The notes below the pieces were generated by a model that ran no database searches, had not been told where the DNA came from, and saw only the letters and a list, made by a program, of their open reading frames with translations. The translations under genes and the position numbers were made by a program. DNA of 6,893 nucleotides, from assembly GCA_022567365.1 (NCBI GenBank), contig JADFHG010000208.1, positions 1 to 6,893 of the forward strand. The letters are read 5' to 3'. This document shows positions 1 to 5,237 of this stretch, one piece after another. The stretch comes from Planctomycetota bacterium. Lineage in GTDB: Bacteria; Planctomycetota; Phycisphaerae; UBA1845. Position 1 is the stretch's first letter. The number at the start of each line of letters is the position of its first letter.

Positions 1-19
1 TGCCTTTGACGGACGCCGA

Positions 20-1777
20 TCAACGCCCGGATCCTTCGCGGAGTTCGTAGTGCGCACCGGAGGCGAATGGACCGAAGGTCTCCGCGGCGCCGCCCGGCCA
101 CCGGACGACGACCGTATCCACGGCCGTCGCCGAACCCAGCCCGAAATGGACCCGCGGATCGTTGCTGGATTGAAAACCGTAGCTGGGCGACACCGGTCGC
201 GACTGCTGCATGCCGTTGGATTTCGCTGTGACGGTTGCGCCGATCGCGTCACACCCGGCGCGATTGAGCACCCGAAACATGATCCAGTTCCCTTTGGTTC
301 CCGCTATGTTGCGAAGCACGTAGGGTGCGGCGTCGCGATTGGCCACTACGACGTCGATATCGCCGTCGTTGTCGATGTCGCCGAGGGCTACGGCCCGACT
401 CGTCGCGATGAGCAATTCGGCGGTTCCCCCTCTGGGTAGGAACTCCTCGAAACGGGCGTCGCCGAGACCCCTGAATAGGAGATTCGGGTCGGCATATCGA
501 TCGTCGGGATCGTGCGACGGCTGGTGGAGCATGACCCGCCCGTTCGCGATGTAGACATCAAGGTGTCGGTCATGGTCGAAATCGGCAAAACCCAGACCGA
601 ACCCGGTATACCAATAACTCGGCGCGCCCAATCCCGTAGCTGCCGTCTGATCATCGAAGACACCGCCGGTGTTGACGTAGAGCGTGTTGGTTTCGTTTCG
701 AAGGTGGGAGAGGAATATGTCGAGGTCGCCGTCATCGTCCACGTCCACGGTCGATACGCCCATCCCGGCTTCCGCCACACCGTGGATGTTGAGCGCGCAA
801 CCGGCGAGAAGGGCATCGTCGACGAAGCGTCCGTCGCCCTGATTGACCCAGAGCTGGTTGGCGGTGCCGTCGTTGGCGATGTAGATGTCCGTATGGCCGT
901 CGGCGTTGAAGTCGGCGAACACGACGCCGAGCCCGTGTCCGAATGCGCCGCCCAGGCCCGCGCTTTCGGTCGCGTTCTCGAATCGTCCGTTGCCCAGGTT
1001 GCGATAGAGCGTGTCCGTGGCCGGGGCGTTGTAGTTGTTTGGCTTGCAATAGTCGATCACGCCGGCGCTGGAATAGCACCGCAACTCGCGCGCGCGCGTC
1101 CAATTTAGGTAGTTCGCAATGACCAGATCGAGCAGCCCGTCGCCGTCGTAATCCCCGAACGCCGCGCTGGTGCCCCAGGATGCGTCATCGACACCGGCCT
1201 CCGTGGAGACGTCGGTGAACGTACCGTCGCCGTTGTTTCTGTACAGCACGTTCGGACCAAGGTTGGTCACGTAGAGATCGATGTCGCCGTCGTTGTCGTA
1301 GTCTGCGCATGCACATCCCATTCCGTAGCCGGTGTCACCGACACCGGCAGCGGTCGTGACGTCATGAAACGTACCGTCACCGGCGTTTGCGTAGAGCTTG
1401 TTTGCGACCGCGGGCGACGGGCCGTCCTCCAGGCTTCCGCCTTGCACTAGATAGAGATCGAGATCGCCGTCGTTGTCGTAGTCGAAGAGCGCGGCGCCCG
1501 CGGTGATGATCTCGGGAAACCAGAACCGTTCCGCGTGTCCGGATACGTGGGTAAAGTCCACTCCGATATCCCGCGCGACCTCCTCGAACCACGGGGCATC
1601 GGCCCGCTTGGCCGACTCCGGGGGCGCCGTGCGACGGCAACCGTACGGGCCGGCAAGCACAACCGATGCCAATACCAGGCACACACGGGCGTAGTCGTGG
1701 AACGCGCGGAACCTGTGTCCGACACCACCGCACCTTTCGCAAGACGCGGTGCATGGGAGGTTCGCCCGTTCTTTCAT
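20..1777 (-). CDS. CRTAC1-type FG-GAP/VCBS repeat protein with C-terminal ASPIC/UnbV domain, exported
   Basis: Predicted exported beta-propeller of about 585 residues. Numbered from the ATG at 1777, seven calcium-loop FG-GAP motifs of the form DxDxDGxxDxxx begin near residues 99, 159, 209, 289, 345, 399 and 467 (examples DYDNDGDLDLYL and DIDNDGDIDVVV). The ASPIC/UnbV domain follows at about 497-564 and includes GCDAIGATV, HFGLGS and VVVRWPGG. In known families these repeats fold as an integrin-alpha-like propeller; ASPIC/UnbV has no established enzymatic role, so binding or scaffolding at the cell surface is inference. A hydrophobic stretch (about 31-42) followed by Cys47 suggests a signal sequence, perhaps a lipoprotein, but the residues before the Cys (GPYG) are a poor lipobox. 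The frame is open up to 1921; starts at 1921 or 1792 are possible. I chose 1777 because 1921 would overlap the upstream TPR gene by 110 bases. No strong Shine-Dalgarno is visible; an AAAGG follows the TPR stop codon. The sixth repeat (DFDHDRHLD) lacks the usual Gly. Family call is firm; exact start is not. Confidence 0.92.
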   Translation of the reverse strand: MKERANLPCTASCERCGGVGHRFRAFHDYARVCLVLASVVLAGPYGCRRTAPPESAKRADAPWFEEVARDIGVDFTHVSGHAERFWFPEIITAGAALFDYDNDGDLDLYLVQGGSLEDGPSPAVANKLYANAGDGTFHDVTTAAGVGDTGYGMGCACADYDNDGDIDLYVTNLGPNVLYRNNGDGTFTDVSTEAGVDDASWGTSAAFGDYDGDGLLDLVIANYLNWTRARELRCYSSAGVIDYCKPNNYNAPATDTLYRNLGNGRFENATESAGLGGAFGHGLGVVFADFNADGHTDIYIANDGTANQLWVNQGDGRFVDDALLAGCALNIHGVAEAGMGVSTVDVDDDGDLDIFLSHLRNETNTLYVNTGGVFDDQTAATGLGAPSYWYTGFGLGFADFDHDRHLDVYIANGRVMLHQPSHDPDDRYADPNLLFRGLGDARFEEFLPRGGTAELLIATSRAVALGDIDNDGDIDVVVANRDAAPYVLRNIAGTKGNWIMFRVLNRAGCDAIGATVTAKSNGMQQSRPVSPSYGFQSSNDPRVHFGLGSATAVDTVVVRWPGGAAETFGPFASGAHYELREGSGR

Positions 1778-1811
1778 CGTTGGCACGATCATTGTCGGGG
1801 TCGGTGCCTTT

Positions 1812-3437
1812 CTAGCGATTCGTGATCCGTTCGAGTCGTTGACGTGCCCGATGCACCTGCGGCGCGTTGGGCGCGATACGTTCGGCGTTTGCCAAGGCGC
1901 GGCGGGCCTGCTCGTAGTCACCGAGCTGCAGCGATGCCTCGAAGATGCCCAGCAGCGCCGGATGGAAGGACGGCGAACGCTCGAACGCGGCCTCGAACGA
2001 CTCCAAAGCCTCCGCCGACCGACCGAGGTTCAAGTACGTATTTCCGAGATCGTGGTGACTGAAGTGGTTGCTCGGGTCCAGCCGAATCGCAGTGTGCAGC
2101 GGCTCGAGCGCTTCTTCGTTGCGGGATTCCCACAGCAGTATTCGCCCGCGAACGAAATGGGCGTGTGCGATTCTCGGTGCGAGTTCGATGGCCCGTTCGA
2201 TGTAGGTCAGCGCCTGATCCCGCTCGCCCATCGCGAGCTCGGCCGCGGACAGGTTGGCATACGTCTCGAACCGGGCGTCATCGGCGGCGGCCGCCTCGAG
2301 GAGAACCTCCCGCGCGCGCGCGGGTTGCCCTCGGTTGATGTAGACAACACCGAGTGCGTTGAGGATCGCGACGTCGCCGGCGTGCCATTTCAGCGCGGTC
2401 TCGAGAATCTCGACGCCCTTATCCGGTTGGCCCGCCATCGCGTAGTCGTCGGCCAGCGTGATCTGGTCCGCGACGTTCATCGAGAATTCGCGCTTTCGTA
2501 TCGTCCATGGGTCCGACAGGTACAGCTTCATGGCCGACTGTCCCATCGTGAGTTCTCGTTTGGCGTCGTCCATTCTTCCCAGACCGCGGTATGCAAGCCC
2601 GAGAAGGTAATGGGCCTGTGCAGCGCCGGGCGCGATCGATAGCGCCTTGGTCAACTGTTTGACCGCCTCCCCATATTCGCCGGTGCGGACGGCTGCGTCT
2701 GCGAGACCGATGTAGCCGGCCGCCTGATTCGGAGCGAGCGCGACGGCCCGGCGGAATTGAGGACCGGCGGATTCGTGCTCGCCGAGTTCGATGAGCCTGA
2801 CACCGAGGCGGTGATACGCGGGCGCGAAATCGGCATTGCGGCCCACGATATCCCATAGGGTCTCGATCTCACCGTCGCGGTCCCCGCACTCGCCGCGAGC
2901 GATGGCCAAGTAGTAGCGCGCGAGGGTGTGGTTCGGGTCGATTCGAAGCGCCTTCTCGAACGACGCCCGTGCCTCGAGCCAGACCTGGTTGGCTGCGTAC
3001 ACCAGCGCGAGCTGGGCATGGCGCTCGGCCGAGGACGGTTCTTCGCGGGTCCAGTCGATGTAGCGTTTGGCGAGCGATCGAAACTGCGGGTCCAGATCGT
3101 CGAGACCGGTCGGCACGACAACGACCGGACCGTCATCTCCGCCGGGGCGATGCGACAACGCATAGGCGAGGCCACCGATAACGGCCACAAAAACGGTCAG
3201 CGCGACCACGTAGCGAACCGCATGGGATCGCCCCGGTGCCGGGCGAGGCGGCGGAGCCGTTTGCGCCGCCTGCGCGCGAGGCGAACCGCTCTTCGCTGGT
3301 TTCTTTTTTTGCCTTCTGGTCAAGGTGTCGCGTCTTTTTCGAGATTGTCGCGGGCTGGCGCGGTACGATTCGCGACGAGACGTCCAGGCCCTTCGGAGGC
3401 TTCGCGGACGTCGCCCAACGGTGTCGAACGCGATCAT
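1812..3437 (-). CDS. Membrane-anchored tetratricopeptide repeat (TPR) protein
   Basis: Predicted scaffold protein with one N-terminal membrane segment and about ten TPR units facing the periplasm. From the ATG at 3437 (541 residues) there is a basic tail with KKKPAKSG near 44-51, a Pro/Ala-rich linker, a hydrophobic helix at about 75-94 (YVVALTVFVAVIGGLAYALS), and then TPR helices from about residue 138 to the end. Clear units carry the G/A/Y/A/P signature, for example ARASFEKALRIDPN, AVKQLTKALSIAPG, ALTYIERAIELAPR, ALEPLHTAIRLDPS and ALESFEAAFERSP. A break with weaker repeat character lies around 303-322. TPRs mediate protein-protein contact; the partner is not known, but the FG-GAP protein begins 34 bases downstream, consistent with one transcript. 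The frame stays open back to 3782, but the first 115 residues are Arg-rich and unlike real protein. Other starts are ATG at 3488 or 3497, or a TTG at 3323 just before the TRRQKKK tail, which would give the most natural N-terminus. Function beyond TPR scaffold is not recognised. Confidence 0.88.
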   Translation of the reverse strand: MIAFDTVGRRPRSLRRAWTSRRESYRASPRQSRKRRDTLTRRQKKKPAKSGSPRAQAAQTAPPPRPAPGRSHAVRYVVALTVFVAVIGGLAYALSHRPGGDDGPVVVVPTGLDDLDPQFRSLAKRYIDWTREEPSSAERHAQLALVYAANQVWLEARASFEKALRIDPNHTLARYYLAIARGECGDRDGEIETLWDIVGRNADFAPAYHRLGVRLIELGEHESAGPQFRRAVALAPNQAAGYIGLADAAVRTGEYGEAVKQLTKALSIAPGAAQAHYLLGLAYRGLGRMDDAKRELTMGQSAMKLYLSDPWTIRKREFSMNVADQITLADDYAMAGQPDKGVEILETALKWHAGDVAILNALGVVYINRGQPARAREVLLEAAAADDARFETYANLSAAELAMGERDQALTYIERAIELAPRIAHAHFVRGRILLWESRNEEALEPLHTAIRLDPSNHFSHHDLGNTYLNLGRSAEALESFEAAFERSPSFHPALLGIFEASLQLGDYEQARRALANAERIAPNAPQVHRARQRLERITNR

Positions 3438-3492
3438 ATCTTCGGTGCCATACGCGGGCAACCGAAGGCGGAAACGGCGGTGTTCCATTTGT

Positions 3493-3498
3493 ATCATA
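3493..3498 (-). promoter_or_regulatory. Possible -10 element (TATGAT) for the TPR/FG-GAP unit
   Basis: Read on the minus strand, TATGAT matches five of six bases of the sigma70 -10 consensus in an otherwise GC-rich stretch. No good -35 box lies 16-18 bases upstream. If it is used, transcription would begin near 3485 and give a leader of about 45-50 bases before the ATG at 3437, which would exclude the ATGs at 3488 and 3497 as starts. Weak evidence. Confidence 0.2.
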
Positions 3499-3843
3499 TG
3501 CACGCCGACAAGGCGTTTGGTCGCGACGTACTTCAAACACGCGCGACCACGCGAGGGTCCGCGTCCGCGTCGGTTTGACGTCGCGCGGATATCGGTCCGC
3601 GATCCGCGCCGTGGTCTCGTCCGATAGCAGGCGATCAATGTTTGCTCGTGACCGTCGAGTTCTTGACGCATCGGCACGGTGAGAAAACGCCCACGCGGCC
3701 GATGGGACGCCGGCGCCTCATTCACATCCATCCATTCGTCGATGAGAAGATAACGTCGAAAGAAGCCACCCAACCAACGCATGACGAGGACGAGCGAGGA
3801 TGGAAGGGTCCACTACAGTGTTTCCCGCTTCTGTGTTCCGAGC

Positions 3844-3861
3844 CGCGGGCTTCAGCCCGCG
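3844..3861. repeat. Perfect GC-rich inverted repeat, REP-like
   Basis: CGCGGGCTTCAGCCCGCG forms a perfect 8-bp stem (CGCGGGCT/AGCCCGCG) around a two-base TC loop. It lies alone between two divergent genes. There is no T-tract on either side, so an intrinsic terminator is unlikely. Short GC-rich palindromes of this kind in intergenic DNA are typical of REP-family elements, which are mobilised by RAYT transposases in many bacteria. Only one copy is in this window, so calling it a dispersed genomic repeat is inference. Confidence 0.5.
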
Positions 3862-4059
3862 CGATCTGTCGGCGTTTGATGCGTTGCGAATGTCGGCGGT
3901 TCCACCATACGAAATCGGGAAATGCTGCAGCGAAGTACGCACCGATCGCCCCGGTTGCCAAGCTTGCGGCGCGTTGGCTGCGCCGGAAGCCGGAAGGATC
4001 GACTTCGGCCCACGCGGTCTTTTCGGACCATCGTGGCAAATCGAATCGGACCCGCGCTG

Positions 4060-5028
4060 ATGCCGGTGTCGCGAGTCGCACTGTGCCTCGGACCGCTGGT
4101 CTACATATCGGTCGCTGTGTGCGGGCCGCCTTCGCATTCGGTGATCGCAGTTGGCGGGTCGCGCGGATCCGCCGCCGCGGAACACGGCGCTCTCCGTTCC
4201 CTATTATCGAACCTGTCGATGCCCAGTTCCCTACGGGACGAGTTCCGGTTTGGCACTTGGCCGCGTACGCCGGCAAATGCGTGGCGTGATGGTCCGCGGC
4301 AAGGCCGGCGCACGCTCGGTCTCTCGACGCTACCGGAGCGCGCGTCCGATCAACCGGACGTCGCGCAGGGGCGGTGGTTTTTTGATTTCGGGATCACGCA
4401 GTATTGGCCGCGTCTTCGCCCGTCGCAGAAGCTGATCGCGGACCGGATTACGGGGCCAAACCGGCTGCTTTTTCCCGGCCAGTTTCATGACGTGACCACT
4501 TTTCGGGATGCGCGAAACGACGGCACGCTTCTCTTGCCCTTTGTGGGCGTGGGGCGCGATCTGTCCGACGCCTGGAGCCTCAGCGGCTATATCACGGGCG
4601 GCTCGCGCCGCATCGACAACTCACAACGGTTCAACGGGATCGTGACGCTGCGCGCCGATTTCAAGGCCGACCTCTTCGCTTTCGGAATGAAGGCGTCGCT
4701 CTACCCATTAGGTCGACCGACCGGCGACGCCGTCGAGACGCTCTCTCAGGCGCTGAAGGCGAGTCGCTTTTCGATCGACCAGGGCTTCGAGGTCGAATAC
4801 CTGGACGGACACGGAGTCGGCGAGGTGCGCGTGTTGGGCATCCCGGTGTCGCGCACGTCGCGAAGCTACGCGGAATGGAACGTGAGCTATAACCCCGGTC
4901 TGAGTTGGGAGATGCCGCTCGGCGGACGATGGTCGTTCCTGCTCGGTGCGAGCTACCACTTTCACGCATATCGCCCCACGGAATTCGACGGCTGGAACTT
5001 CTCGGCTTCGGTTCGGGTTAGGTTTTAG
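4060..5028 (+). CDS. Secreted hypothetical protein, probable outer-membrane beta-barrel
   Basis: A 322-residue protein of unrecognised family. From the ATG at 4060 the N-terminus reads as a signal peptide: MPVSR, then a hydrophobic core (VALCLGPLVYISVAVC) and a small-residue region up to GSAAA. The mature part has many short amphipathic stretches alternating polar and aromatic or aliphatic residues (WFFDFGITQYW, LLLPFVGVGR, WSLSGYITGGSRR, GIVTLRADFKADLFAFGMK, WNVSYNPGLSWEM, WSFLLGASYHFHAY). It ends in SASVRVRF, with the C-terminal Phe and alternating pattern recognised by the BAM complex in outer-membrane barrels. The frame is open from 3922, but the 46 extra residues are Arg-rich and would bury the signal peptide, so I prefer 4060. 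No clear Shine-Dalgarno is visible. The gene is divergent from the TPR/FG-GAP pair and followed by about 200 bases before the methyltransferase. The barrel call is inferred from pattern only; a substrate or porin role cannot be stated. Confidence 0.75.
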   Translation: MPVSRVALCLGPLVYISVAVCGPPSHSVIAVGGSRGSAAAEHGALRSLLSNLSMPSSLRDEFRFGTWPRTPANAWRDGPRQGRRTLGLSTLPERASDQPDVAQGRWFFDFGITQYWPRLRPSQKLIADRITGPNRLLFPGQFHDVTTFRDARNDGTLLLPFVGVGRDLSDAWSLSGYITGGSRRIDNSQRFNGIVTLRADFKADLFAFGMKASLYPLGRPTGDAVETLSQALKASRFSIDQGFEVEYLDGHGVGEVRVLGIPVSRTSRSYAEWNVSYNPGLSWEMPLGGRWSFLLGASYHFHAYRPTEFDGWNFSASVRVRF

Positions 5029-5052
5029 GGGCGGTCTTGGTGGCTGTGGCTT

Positions 5053-5066
5053 TGTAGCGTGCTACA
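5053..5066. promoter_or_regulatory. Perfect palindrome TGTAGC-GT-GCTACA, operator-like
   Basis: Two 6-bp arms around a two-base centre, 25 bases after the stop codon of the secreted-protein gene and about 85 bases before the candidate methyltransferase promoter. The symmetry, size and relatively AT-rich arms suit a dimeric DNA-binding protein, such as the small repressors of toxin-antitoxin or restriction-modification loci. No regulator gene is present in the window, and the stem is too short and lacks the T-tract needed for a terminator. Function is inference. Confidence 0.4.
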
Positions 5067-5149
5067 TTCGGACGTGGAAGTGGTCGGGAGTCCTCCCTGC
5101 TCGGCTTGCCCCGCCCCAGCCCGAACCGAGCGCCGGAGGCCACGTACGC

Positions 5150-5177
5150 TTGAACAGTTCGTAGGGTGGAGTAGAAT
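5150..5177 (+). promoter_or_regulatory. Candidate sigma70-type promoter of the DNA methyltransferase gene
   Basis: TTGAAC (5150-5155), a 16-base spacer, then TAGAAT (5172-5177). The -35 matches four of six and the -10 five of six consensus bases, and the spacing is within the normal range. Transcription from it would start near 5184, about 54 bases before the chosen ATG. It suggests the methyltransferase is transcribed on its own rather than by read-through from the secreted-protein gene. Confidence 0.45.
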
Positions 5178-5237
5178 CCTTCATCTGGCGGGCGTTTCGC
5201 CTGGTCATGAGTGCGGCAGACGTGGATGGATACACGC

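Larger units (their letters stand above)
3438..4059. other. Divergent intergenic region, no convincing gene
   Basis: About 620 bases separate the starts of the minus-strand TPR gene and the plus-strand secreted-protein gene. Open frames cross it on both strands, but their translations are Arg/Pro-rich, match no family I recognise and overlap each other, as expected by chance in GC-rich DNA. The interval should hold both promoters. The only strong structure I see is the inverted repeat at 3844-3861. If the TPR gene really starts further upstream (ATG at 3488 or 3497), the interval shrinks by 50-60 bases. Confidence 0.6.

Noticed and set aside
512..1108. A 198-residue open frame on the plus strand inside the FG-GAP gene, Val/Asp-rich
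   Set aside because: It is the antisense shadow of the acidic calcium loops (GAC/GTC complementarity), which gives a repetitive V/D-rich translation. The minus-strand frame shows clear domain structure.
1778..1921. Start of the FG-GAP protein at 1921
   Set aside because: It would overlap the 3' end of the TPR gene by 110 bases and add 48 residues before an already long N-region. The ATGs at 1792 and 1777 lie in the gap between the genes.
1749..2642. A 297-residue open frame on the plus strand opposite the TPR gene
   Set aside because: The TPR signature on the minus strand is unambiguous. The plus-strand product is an antisense shadow with no recognisable motif.
3438..3782. N-terminal extension of the TPR gene to the ATG at 3782
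   Set aside because: The extra residues are Arg-rich with no hydrophobic or repeat pattern and would place a long odd tail before the membrane anchor. It remains formally open, but the starts at 3437 or 3323 fit better.
3642..4289. Open frames of 155-215 residues on both strands across the divergent intergenic region
   Set aside because: Their products are Arg/Pro/Ser-rich, lack recognisable motifs, overlap one another on opposite strands and overlap the signal-peptide start of the gene at 4060. GC-rich DNA gives such frames by chance.
5086..5131. Small stem-loops (GGGAG-TC-CTCCC, and GCTCGG paired with CCGAGC 21 bases later) considered as a terminator of the secreted-protein gene
   Set aside because: Stems are only 5-6 bp and no T-tract follows. 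Such pairings are common by chance at this GC content.
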